Assembly: GCA_910584605.1 (NCBI GenBank)
Contig: CAJUAW010000076.1
Coordinates: 1 to 13,514, forward strand
Length of the DNA: 13,514 nucleotides
Direction: 5' to 3'
From: an uncultured Oscillospiraceae bacterium
GTDB lineage: Bacteria > Bacillota_A > Clostridia > Oscillospirales > Oscillospiraceae
Shown one piece after another: positions 1 through 6,392 of the stretch (the first letter of the stretch is position 1; each line of letters begins with the position of its first letter). The position numbers and the translations under genes are program-made. The notes beneath the pieces are model-generated. The model did no database searches. It was not told the DNA's origin and was given only the letters and a program-made list of their open reading frames with translations.

Positions 1-350
1 AATCCTTCCTGTCCGCCGCCTCCTTCCAGGAGACCACCAAGGTGCTCACCGAGGCCGCCATCAAGGGCAAGGTGGACCACCTCCAGGGCCTGAAGGAGAA
101 CGTGATCATCGGCAAGCTGATCCCCGCCGGCTCCGGCCTGGCCCAGTACCGCAAGGAGGACATCATCGACGACGAGGGCAATCTGGTCTCCCAGTCCCGC
201 CGCCGCCCCGAACGGGAGATCAACCTGGACTTCAGCATAGATGAGGACGAGGATGAGGGCGAAAACGAGAGCGAAGAGCTCTTCGAGACCGGCGTCATCG
301 AGCTGGAACCCGCCTCCGCAGAGCCTGCGGCTCAGGAGGCCGAGGTCTGA
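1..350 (+). CDS. rpoC: RNA polymerase beta' subunit, C-terminal fragment
   Basis: This is the last part of the catalytic beta' subunit of DNA-dependent RNA polymerase. The first complete codon is at 3, and the gene begins before the window, leaving about 115 residues. The stretch reading SFQETTKVLTEAAIKGKVDHLQGLKENVIIGKLIPAGSGLAQYR is the conserved C-terminal beta' region, split here as SFQETTKVLTEAAIKGKVDH and then LQGLKENVIIGKLIPAGSGL. After it comes a lineage-variable tail rich in Asp and Glu (DEDEDEGENESEE), ending with TGA at 348-350. The tail is probably a disordered acidic extension. A strong intrinsic terminator follows. The gene converges with the glycolytic operon on the other strand. 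Identification is secure; only the 5' part is missing because of the window edge. Confidence 0.97.
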   Translation, partial: SFLSAASFQETTKVLTEAAIKGKVDHLQGLKENVIIGKLIPAGSGLAQYRKEDIIDDEGNLVSQSRRRPEREINLDFSIDEDEDEGENESEELFETGVIELEPASAEPAAQEAEV

Positions 351-366
351 GCCTCGGAATACTGGA

Positions 367-397
367 AAAGGGACTGCCAACTGGCAGTCCCTTTGTT
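367..397 (+). terminator. Intrinsic terminator of rpoC
   Basis: AAAGGGACTGCC (367-378) pairs perfectly with GGCAGTCCCTTT (383-394) around a 4-base loop, and the T-rich TTTGTT follows at 392-397. It lies 16 bases after the rpoC stop codon, so it most likely ends the rpoBC transcription unit. The A-rich left arm may give weak activity on the minus strand too. Confidence 0.88.
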
Positions 398-476
398 ATG
401 ATCCCCTGTTCAGACAGGCATCCGGCCCGCCAGCGTTCATGGCGGCGTCTTTTCCAATGGCAGCATATGTAAGCCG

Positions 477-507
477 AAAAACAGGGCCGCCCTTTTGGGC
501 GGCCCTG
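477..507 (-). terminator. Intrinsic terminator of the glycolytic operon
   Basis: CAGGGCCGCCC (482-492) and GGGCGGCCCTG (497-507) form a perfect 11-bp GC-rich stem with a TTTT loop. Read on the minus strand, the stem is followed by five T residues (477-481). It begins 17 bases past the eno stop and ends the minus-strand operon just before the convergent rpoC terminator. Confidence 0.9.
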
Positions 508-523
508 CTGCGCTTCAGGAAAC

Positions 524-1825
524 TTACTTCAGGTTGAAGAACGCCTTCATGCCGGGGTACTGAGCCACGTCGCCCAGCTCCTCCTCGATGCGGAGCAGCT
601 GATTGTACTTGGCCACGCGGTCGGTGCGGCTGGGGGCGCCGGTCTTGATCTGGCCGGCGTTGAGGGCCACGGCGATGTCAGCAATGGTGGCGTCCTCGGT
701 CTCGCCGGAGCGGTGGGACACGATGGCGGTGTAGCCGGCCCGGTTGGCCATCTGGATGGCGTCCAGGGTCTCGGTGAGGGTGCCGATCTGGTTGACCTTA
801 ATGAGGATGGCGTTGCCCACCTTCTTCTCAATGCCGGTGGCCAGACGGGACACGTTGGTGACAAACAGGTCGTCGCCCACCAGCTGGACCTTGTCGCCAA
901 TGGCCTTGGTCAGCATGGCCCAGCCTTCCCAGTCGGTCTCGGCCATGCCGTCCTCCAGGGAGATGATGGGGTAGGTGTCAGCGAACTTCTTCCACATGTT
1001 CACCAGCTGCTGCTGGGTCAGCTTCTTGTTGCTCTTGGGCTGGATATAGCACTTCTCCTCCTCGTTCCACCACTCGGAGGAAGCGGCGTCGATGGCGATC
1101 TTGAAGTCCTCGCCGGGCTTGTAGCCGGCCTCCTCGATGGCCTGGACGATCACTTTCAGGGCGTCCTCATCCTTCTTCAGGTTGGGGGCGTAGCCGCCCT
1201 CGTCGCCCACACCGGCGGCGGGGGTGCCGTTCTCCTTCAGGGTCTTCTTCAGCTGATGGAAGACCTCGGCGCAGCGGCGCAGGGCCTCCCGGAAGGAGGG
1301 GGCGGAGACGGGCATGATCATGAACTCCTGAATCTCCACGTTGTTGGTGGCGTGAGCGCCGCCGTTAAGGATGTTCATCATGGGGACGGGCAGCTGCTTG
1401 GCGTTGACGCCGCCGATATAGTTGTACAGGGAGGTGCCCAGGGCGTTGGCGGCGGCCTTGGCACAGGCCAGGGAGGCGCCCAGGATGGCGTTGGCGCCCA
1501 GGCGGTCCTTGTTGGCGGTGCCGTCCAGCTCGATGAGCATCTTGTCGATGGCAGTCTGGTCCAGAACGTTGGTGCCGATCAGGGCCTCAGCGATCTCGGT
1601 GTTCACGCTCTCCACGGCCTTCAGCACGCCCTTGCCCAGGTAGCGGCTCTTGTCGCCGTCCCGGAGCTCGCAGGCCTCGTAGATTCCAGTGGAAGCGCCG
1701 GAGGGAACGGCGGCGCGGCCCATAGTGCCGTCTTCCAGATAAACCTCTACCTCAACGGTGGGGTTGCCGCGGCTGTCCAGGATCTCGCGGCCGATTACGT
1801 CTACAATTTCGATCATCTGCTTCAT
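524..1825 (-). CDS. eno: Enolase (phosphopyruvate hydratase)
   Basis: Catalyses 2-phosphoglycerate to phosphoenolpyruvate plus water in the cytoplasm, a Mg-dependent step of glycolysis and gluconeogenesis. The 433 residues match the usual family length. Visible hallmarks are SGASTG (42-47), the GGAHATNNVEIQEF segment (155-168), VGDEGGY with Glu209 as the expected catalytic acid/base, metal-ligand positions Asp246, Glu291 and Asp318, catalytic Lys343 in the ILIKVNQ segment, SHRSGETED (370-378) and Lys394 in GQIKTGAPSR. All expected active-site residues are present. The ATG at 1825 is chosen because AAAGGAG lies 10 bases upstream; the in-frame Met4 would place that site too far away. It is the last gene of the trmL-pgk-tpiA-gpmI-eno operon, 70 bp after gpmI. 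Confidence 0.99.
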   Translation of the reverse strand: MKQMIEIVDVIGREILDSRGNPTVEVEVYLEDGTMGRAAVPSGASTGIYEACELRDGDKSRYLGKGVLKAVESVNTEIAEALIGTNVLDQTAIDKMLIELDGTANKDRLGANAILGASLACAKAAANALGTSLYNYIGGVNAKQLPVPMMNILNGGAHATNNVEIQEFMIMPVSAPSFREALRRCAEVFHQLKKTLKENGTPAAGVGDEGGYAPNLKKDEDALKVIVQAIEEAGYKPGEDFKIAIDAASSEWWNEEEKCYIQPKSNKKLTQQQLVNMWKKFADTYPIISLEDGMAETDWEGWAMLTKAIGDKVQLVGDDLFVTNVSRLATGIEKKVGNAILIKVNQIGTLTETLDAIQMANRAGYTAIVSHRSGETEDATIADIAVALNAGQIKTGAPSRTDRVAKYNQLLRIEEELGDVAQYPGMKAFFNLK

Positions 1826-1867
1826 GATATTTGATCTCCTTTCAAATCGTCGGATATCATTTGGTAA

Positions 1868-1883
1868 GGCGGGCTCCCCCGCC
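1868..1883 (-). other. Short intercistronic hairpin, gpmI-eno
   Basis: GGCGGG (1868-1873) and CCCGCC (1878-1883) flank a 4-base loop between the gpmI stop and the eno ribosome binding site. On the minus strand no T-run follows, so it is unlikely to be a full terminator. It may affect mRNA stability or processing. The structure is directly visible; any role is inference. Confidence 0.45.
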
Positions 1884-1895
1884 GGGGCAACAGAT

Positions 1896-3410
1896 TTACT
1901 GGGCGATGAGGGTCTGTCCGTCCATCTCGGCGGGCTTTTCCAGGCCCATCAGGTCCAGCATGGTGGGGGCGATGTCGCACAGGCGGCCGTCCCGCAGGGT
2001 GACGTTTGCGCCCACGATGCAGAAGGGCACCAGATTGGTGGTGTGGGCGGTAAAGGGAGAGCCGTCGGTGTCCACCATCCGCTCGGCATTGCCGTGGTCG
2101 GCGGTGATCAGGGACACGCCGCCCATCTTGGAGGTGGCCTCCACTACCTTGCCCACGCACTCGTCCACTGTGGACACCGCCTTGCAGGCGGCCTCGTACA
2201 CGCCGGTGTGGCCCACCATGTCGCAGTTGGCGAAGTTGAGGATAATTACGTCATAGCTGCCGCTGAGGATGCGCTTCACCGCCTCCTCGGTGACCTCATA
2301 GGCGGACATCTCCGGCTGAAGGTCATAGGTGGCCACCTTGGGGGAGTTGATCAGGCACCGGTCCTCCCCCGGGAAGACCTGCTCCACGCCGCCGTTGAAG
2401 AAGAAGGTCACGTGGGCGTACTTTTCCGTCTCAGCGATGCGCAGCTGGGTCAGGCCCAGGTTGGAGATATACTCCCCAAAAATGTTCTGCAGCTTCTGCC
2501 GGGGATAGGCCACCGTCACGTTGGGCATAGTGGCGTCGTACTCGGTGGTGCAGATGAAGTCTACGGGGATGAAGCCGGTCTTGCGCTCAACGTCGGTAAA
2601 GTCCTCATCCACCAGGGTGCGGGTGATCTCCCGGGCCCGGTCGGGGCGGAAGTTGAAGAAGATCACCGAATCGTTGTCCCGGAGCTGGGCGTCCTTGGCG
2701 CACACTACGGGGACCATGAACTCGTCGGTAACACCCGCATCGTAGGAGGCTTGGACGGCATCCGCCGCATCCGCCGCGAACGGGGCCTGGCCGCAGGCGA
2801 TGGCGTCGTATGCCTTCTGGAGGCGGTCCCACCGCTTGTCGCGGTCCATAGCGTAATAGCGGCCCATGACGGTGGCAATCTGGCCGATGCCCAGCTGCTG
2901 CAGTTTGGCCTGGAGCTGCTCCACGTAGCCCTTGCCCGAGGAGGGGGGCACATCGCGGCCGTCCAGGAAGCAGTGAATATAGACCTTCTTCAGGCCCTGA
3001 TCCTGGGCCATCTTCAACAGGGCGAAGAGGTGGGTGATATGGCTGTGGACGCCGCCGTCGGACAGCAGGCCCATCAGGTGCAGGGCGGAGCCCCACTCCC
3101 GGCAGTTGTCCATGGCCTCCAGGTAGGCGGGGTTCTCAAAGAAGACCCCGCTCTCAATGTCCCGGCTGATGTGGGGCAGGTCCTGGAACACCACCCGGCC
3201 CGCGCCGATGTTGGTGTGGCCCACCTCGCTGTTGCCCATCTGGCCGTCGGGCAGGCCCACGTCCAGACCGGAGGCGGACAGCTTGCTGTGGGGGCACTGG
3301 GAGAAGAATTTATCCAGATTGGGGGTGGGGGCGTTGACCACCGCGTTGCCCGCGGAGGGAGCCTCCACACCAAATCCGTCCATGATGATCAACGTGGTAG
3401 GTGTTTTCAT
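1896..3410 (-). CDS. gpmI: Cofactor-independent phosphoglycerate mutase
   Basis: 2,3-bisphosphoglycerate-independent phosphoglycerate mutase, interconverting 3- and 2-phosphoglycerate through a phosphoserine intermediate with two Mn ions. It belongs to the alkaline phosphatase superfamily. At 504 residues it is close to the usual 505-515. The nucleophile Ser61 lies in MGNSEVGH. Metal ligands are seen at Asp11, Asp397, His401 (CDMVGHTG), Asp438, His439 (ADHGNAE) and His456 (FTAHTT). Substrate-binding residues include His122, the FLDGRD segment (148-153), Arg184 and Arg190, the NFRPDRAR segment (253-260) and Lys330 in TEKYAH. The usual DGWG at the N-terminus reads DGFG here, a mild change. The start ATG has AAAGG 8 bases upstream. 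It follows tpiA by 43 bp. There is no sign of the cofactor-dependent GpmA type. Confidence 0.98.
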   Translation of the reverse strand: MKTPTTLIIMDGFGVEAPSAGNAVVNAPTPNLDKFFSQCPHSKLSASGLDVGLPDGQMGNSEVGHTNIGAGRVVFQDLPHISRDIESGVFFENPAYLEAMDNCREWGSALHLMGLLSDGGVHSHITHLFALLKMAQDQGLKKVYIHCFLDGRDVPPSSGKGYVEQLQAKLQQLGIGQIATVMGRYYAMDRDKRWDRLQKAYDAIACGQAPFAADAADAVQASYDAGVTDEFMVPVVCAKDAQLRDNDSVIFFNFRPDRAREITRTLVDEDFTDVERKTGFIPVDFICTTEYDATMPNVTVAYPRQKLQNIFGEYISNLGLTQLRIAETEKYAHVTFFFNGGVEQVFPGEDRCLINSPKVATYDLQPEMSAYEVTEEAVKRILSGSYDVIILNFANCDMVGHTGVYEAACKAVSTVDECVGKVVEATSKMGGVSLITADHGNAERMVDTDGSPFTAHTTNLVPFCIVGANVTLRDGRLCDIAPTMLDLMGLEKPAEMDGQTLIAQ

Positions 3411-3431
3411 ACAAAAAACCTTTCTTAATTC

Positions 3432-3446
3432 CCCGGCTGCGCCGGG
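3432..3446 (-). other. Short intercistronic hairpin, tpiA-gpmI
   Basis: CCCGGC (3432-3437) and GCCGGG (3441-3446) form a 6-bp stem with a 3-base loop, just after the tpiA stop and before the gpmI ribosome binding site. It lacks an immediate T-run on the minus strand; a six-T run appears only beyond the gpmI Shine-Dalgarno. Any function in processing or stability is a guess. Confidence 0.45.
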
Positions 3447-3453
3447 TCATACA

Positions 3454-4227
3454 TTACTCCTGATTGGCGGCCTCGATGATCGTGACAAAGTCCGCAGGCT
3501 TCAGGGCGGCGCCGCCGATGAGGCCGCCGTCCACGTCGGGCTGAGCCAGCAGCTCCTGGGCGTTCTTGGCGTTCATGGAGCCGCCGTACTGGATGGTGAC
3601 GGAGCGGGCCACGTGAGCGCCGTACTCCTTGCGGATGACGGTACGGATGGCCTGGCAGACCTCGCCGGCCTGCTCGGCGGTGGCGGTCTTGCCGGTGCCG
3701 ATGGCCCACAGGGGCTCATAGGCGATGACCACGTGGCGCACCTTCTCGGGGGCCACGTTGGCCAGGGCGCACTTCACCTGATAGGCGATGAGCTCCATGG
3801 TCACGCCCAGCTCCCGCTGCTCCAGGCTCTCGCCTACGCAGATGATGGGGATCAGGCCGGCCTCGATGGCGGCGTGGACCTTCTTGTTCACGGTGAAGTC
3901 GGTCTCGTTGTAGTACTGACGGCGCTCGGAGTGGCCGATGATGACATACTTGGCCCCGGCCTCCTTGATCATGGCGGCGGTGATCTCGCCGGTGTAGGCG
4001 CCGTGGTCCAGCTCATGGCAGGTCTCAGCGCCAATGGCGATGTGGCACTCCTTGAACAGGCGGACGGCGGACTGGATGTTGGTGGCGGGCACGCACAGCA
4101 CCACGTTGCACCACTTGCCCTTGGGCATGATGGGCTTGATCTCCTCCGCAAAGGCTTTGGTCTGGGACAGGGTGTTGTTCATTTTCCAGTTTCCGGCGAT
4201 GATTGTCTTACGGTAACGACGATTCAT
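3454..4227 (-). CDS. tpiA: Triose-phosphate isomerase
   Basis: Interconverts dihydroxyacetone phosphate and glyceraldehyde 3-phosphate as a TIM barrel, normally a cytoplasmic dimer. The 257 residues fit the usual 248-257. The active site is complete: Asn13 and Lys15 in AGNWKMN, electrophile His99 in IIGHSERR, catalytic base Glu171 in AYEPLWAIGTGK (which also begins the flexible loop), and phosphate-binding segments YGGSMNA (214-220) and GGLIGGAAL (234-242). One oddity is that the common GAQN motif before the GAYTGE segment reads GAET here (66-69), followed by CHELDHGAYTGE. The ATG at 4227 has AGGAG 9 bases upstream, which supports it over Met16. It lies 73 bp downstream of pgk in the operon. 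Confidence 0.98.
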   Translation of the reverse strand: MNRRYRKTIIAGNWKMNNTLSQTKAFAEEIKPIMPKGKWCNVVLCVPATNIQSAVRLFKECHIAIGAETCHELDHGAYTGEITAAMIKEAGAKYVIIGHSERRQYYNETDFTVNKKVHAAIEAGLIPIICVGESLEQRELGVTMELIAYQVKCALANVAPEKVRHVVIAYEPLWAIGTGKTATAEQAGEVCQAIRTVIRKEYGAHVARSVTIQYGGSMNAKNAQELLAQPDVDGGLIGGAALKPADFVTIIEAANQE

Positions 4228-4268
4228 GGTAAATCACTCCTATTTGTTTTTTCCAAGCTGATTACAAA

Positions 4269-4282
4269 GGGGGGTGACCCCC
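4269..4282 (-). other. Short intercistronic hairpin, pgk-tpiA
   Basis: A run of G (4269-4274) and a run of C (4278-4282) can form a 5-bp GC stem with a 3-base TGA loop, between the pgk stop and the tpiA ribosome binding site. On the minus strand it is followed by CTTTG, too weak for a clear terminator. It is the third such hairpin in the operon. Confidence 0.4.
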
Positions 4283-4300
4283 ACTTAGATGACAAAATAC

Positions 4301-5497
4301 TTATGCGTCCAGCAGGCAGGCCACGCCGGGCAGCTCCTTGCCCTCCATAAACTCCAGGGAGGCGCCGCCGCCGGTGGAGATGTGGCTCATCTTGTCGGCG
4401 TAGCCCAGCTGCTGCACGGCAGCCGCGCTGTCGCCGCCGCCGATGATGGTGGTGGCGTTGGTCTTGGACAGGGCCTCGGCCACCGCCTTGGTGCCAACGG
4501 CAAACTGATCAAACTCAAACACGCCCATGGGGCCGTTCCAGATCACGGTGCCCGCGTCGGCCACGGCATCACAGTACAGCTTCACCGTCTCAGGGCCGAT
4601 GTCCAGGCCCTGCCAGCCGTCGGGGATCTCGCCAGCCTTGACCACCTTGGAGCTGGCATCGGGGGCGAAGGCGTCAGCGATGACGGTGTCCACGGGCAGC
4701 AGCAGCTTCACGCCCTTGTCCTTGGCCTTCTGGATCATCTCCAGGGAGTAGTCCTTCCAGTCCTCCTCCAGCAGGGAGTCGCCCACGGCGCCGCCCTGAG
4801 CGGCGGAGAAGGTATAGGCCATGCCGCCGCCGATGATGATGGTGTCGGCAATCTCCAGCAGGTTGTTGATGACGCCGATTTTGGAGGAGACCTTGGACCC
4901 GCCCAGGATGGCCACCAGGGGCCGCTTGGGGTTGGCCAGCGCACCGCCGATGAAGTCCAGCTCCTTCTGGATCAGGAAGCCGCTGACGGCGGGCAGATAG
5001 TCGGCCACGCCGGCGGTGGAGGCGTGGGCGCGGTGGACCGCGCCGAAGGCATCGGACACGTAAACCTCCGCCATACCGGCCATCGCCTTGGCCAGGGCCG
5101 GATCGTTTTTGGTCTCCCCCGCCTCAAAGCGGGTGTTCTCCAGCAGCAAAACCTGGCCGGGCTGGAGGGCGGCGGCCTTGGCCTGGGCGTCCTCGCCCAC
5201 CACATCGGCAGCCATGATGATATCCTTGCCCAGCAGCTCCCCCAGGCGGACGGCCACCGGCTTCAGGGACAGCTCGGGCTTGACCTCCCCCTTGGGCTTG
5301 CCCATGTGAGAGCAGGCGATCACCGCTGCGCCCTGGTCCAGCAGGTACTGGATGGTGGGCAGAGCGGCCCGGATGCGCTTGTCGTCCGTGATGACGCCGC
5401 TGCCGTCCTTGGCCATGGGCACGTTGAAGTCGCAGCGAAGCAGGACCTTCTTGCCCTTGACATCGATGTCTTTGACCGTCTTTTTGTTATAGTTCAT
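4301..5497 (-). CDS. pgk: Phosphoglycerate kinase
   Basis: Transfers phosphate from 1,3-bisphosphoglycerate to ADP, the first ATP-forming step of glycolysis. With the start chosen here the protein has 398 residues, the typical family length. Motifs include RCDFNVP (21-27), the substrate-binding HMGKPKG (64-70), LENTRFEAGE (119-128), DAFGAVHRAH (149-158), ILGGSKVSSKI (197-207), NGPMGVFE (321-328), GGGDS (353-357) and STGGGASLE (374-382), covering both the phosphoglycerate- and nucleotide-binding lobes. An in-frame ATG at 5515 would add six residues, but AAAGGAG lies inside that extension, 8 bases before the ATG at 5497. I therefore take 5497 as the real start. It is second in the operon, 39 bp after trmL. 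Confidence 0.98.
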   Translation of the reverse strand: MNYNKKTVKDIDVKGKKVLLRCDFNVPMAKDGSGVITDDKRIRAALPTIQYLLDQGAAVIACSHMGKPKGEVKPELSLKPVAVRLGELLGKDIIMAADVVGEDAQAKAAALQPGQVLLLENTRFEAGETKNDPALAKAMAGMAEVYVSDAFGAVHRAHASTAGVADYLPAVSGFLIQKELDFIGGALANPKRPLVAILGGSKVSSKIGVINNLLEIADTIIIGGGMAYTFSAAQGGAVGDSLLEEDWKDYSLEMIQKAKDKGVKLLLPVDTVIADAFAPDASSKVVKAGEIPDGWQGLDIGPETVKLYCDAVADAGTVIWNGPMGVFEFDQFAVGTKAVAEALSKTNATTIIGGGDSAAAVQQLGYADKMSHISTGGGASLEFMEGKELPGVACLLDA

Positions 5498-5536
5498 ACT
5501 CTTGACTCCTTTCATTTCGTAAAGGTGACAATAGAC

Positions 5537-6025
5537 TTACCGCTCTTGAGCCATCTCCCCCGTCCCGGACAGCTCGGGAAAGCCCTGCTGGCGCAGCGCC
5601 TCATAGGCCAGGACTGCCACCGAATTGGCCAGGTTCAGGCTCCGGGCGTCGGGCCGCATGGGGATGCGGACGCACCGGTCCCGCCACTTTGCCCGCAGAT
5701 CCCCGGGCAGTCCGGCGGTCTCCTTGCCAAACATGAGCCAGCAGCCCTCCCGGTACTGGACCTGGGTGTAGTCCCGGGGAGCCTTGGTGGTGGCCAGCCA
5801 CAGATCCGGCCTGGGGTTGACGGCGAAGAAGTGGTCCAGACTGTCATATACCTGCAGGTCGACCATATGCCAATAGTCCAGTCCCGCCCGGCGCACCGCT
5901 CGCTCGCTGATGTCAAAGCCCAGGGGCCTGACCAGGTGGAGACGGCTGCGGGTGGCGGCGCAGGTGCGGGCAATATTGCCGGTATTCTGCGGAATCTCCG
6001 GCTCGACCAGTACAATGTTCAGCAC
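5537..6025 (-). CDS. trmL: tRNA (cytidine/uridine-34 2'-O)-methyltransferase
   Basis: A SPOUT-class methyltransferase that, by family knowledge, methylates the ribose of the wobble nucleotide in tRNA-Leu isoacceptors using AdoMet. At 162 residues it is a minimal single-domain TrmL; the E. coli protein has about 157. Visible motifs are PEIPQNTGNIART (9-21), LMFGKETAGLP (97-107), IPM (121-123) and SLNLANSVAVLAYEALRQ (129-146), which form the AdoMet-binding trefoil knot. The start codon is GTG at 6025, backed by AAGGAGG 7 bases upstream. It heads the glycolytic operon directly behind the promoter at 6055-6083. A related SpoU-type enzyme is the only realistic alternative; the short length and motif spacing favour TrmL. 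Confidence 0.93.
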   Translation of the reverse strand: MLNIVLVEPEIPQNTGNIARTCAATRSRLHLVRPLGFDISERAVRRAGLDYWHMVDLQVYDSLDHFFAVNPRPDLWLATTKAPRDYTQVQYREGCWLMFGKETAGLPGDLRAKWRDRCVRIPMRPDARSLNLANSVAVLAYEALRQQGFPELSGTGEMAQER

Positions 6026-6054
6026 GCGGGCCCCTCCTTGCTCTTGCGGCTTTC

Positions 6055-6083
6055 ATTGTAGTCCAAACCGAGAAAAATTTCAA
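6055..6083 (-). promoter_or_regulatory. Promoter of the trmL-eno operon
   Basis: Read on the minus strand, TTGAAA (6078-6083) and TACAAT (6055-6060) are separated by exactly 17 bases, close to the vegetative sigma consensus. The expected transcript starts near 6048, giving a leader of about 20 bases before the GTG of trmL. This suggests little room for a riboswitch or attenuator. Confidence 0.78.
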
Positions 6084-6108
6084 CTGCAAAATGGTCGAAA
6101 TATTGCAG
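6084..6108. promoter_or_regulatory. Candidate operator next to the -35 of the glycolytic operon
   Basis: CTGCAA (6084-6089) and TTGCAG (6103-6108) form a perfect 6-bp inverted repeat with a 13-base spacer, directly abutting the -35 box on its upstream side. The position suits an activator or a repressor. It does not resemble the B. subtilis CggR operator. The pattern is short and could be chance. Confidence 0.35.
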
Positions 6109-6307
6109 AAACTTCATAAATTTATTGAAATATCTATGATTCGCCTCGTTTTTTGTGCAATTCCGAGATTTACCACTTTTTTCTCCTCTTTTTTTAGGCA
6201 AAGTGCCGAAGCAAATTCCTTCAAAGCAGCAGAAAAACTGCGTCCCTCCCTTCCAATTTCTGTTTTATCCTCCTTTGGGTAGAAAAATTGTACAAAAAGC
6301 ATTCCTC

Positions 6308-6337
6308 TTTCTGGAAATGACTATCCCTTTCCGGAAA
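6308..6337. promoter_or_regulatory. Tandem palindromes in the cinA promoter (candidate operator)
   Basis: TTTCTGGAAA (6308-6317) and TTTCCGGAAA (6328-6337) are near-identical; the second is a perfect 10-bp palindrome. They repeat with a period of exactly 20 bp, about two helical turns, so two dimers could bind on one DNA face. They cover where the -35 of the cinA promoter should be, just before the TATAAT, and no good -35 hexamer is present. This suggests a repressor site or an activator substitute. The binding protein is unknown. Confidence 0.5.
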
Positions 6338-6341
6338 TACA

Positions 6342-6350
6342 TGCTATAAT
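6342..6350 (+). promoter_or_regulatory. Extended -10 promoter of cinA
   Basis: TGCTATAAT carries a perfect -10 (6345-6350) with the TGn extension, which can compensate for a weak -35. No hexamer close to TTGACA lies 16-18 bases upstream. The transcript would start near 6357, about 36 bases before the cinA ATG. Confidence 0.7.
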
Positions 6351-6392
6351 GGCTCCACCCACATATTCAGAAGGATCAGGAGGTCTTGTTTT

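Larger units (their letters stand above)
6026..6392. other. Divergent AT-rich regulatory region between trmL and cinA
   Basis: This 367-bp gap is clearly richer in A and T than its flanks and contains pyrimidine-rich runs around 6174-6194. It holds divergent promoters for trmL and cinA, an inverted repeat beside the trmL -35, a short ATAAATTTAT palindrome (6116-6125) and tandem palindromes upstream of cinA. Short open frames of about 60 codons occur on both strands, but they have no good ribosome binding sites and overlap the promoters, so I do not call a gene here. Confidence 0.8.

Noticed and set aside
713..1834. 373-codon open frame opposite eno, and similar long frames opposite gpmI, tpiA and pgk
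   Set aside because: They lie antisense to clearly identified genes, have low-complexity Gly/His/Val/Leu-rich products typical of GC-rich antisense frames, and lack start signals.
6026..6054. Riboswitch or attenuator in the leader of the glycolytic operon
   Set aside because: The predicted leader is only about 20 bases, too short to hold a structured regulatory RNA.
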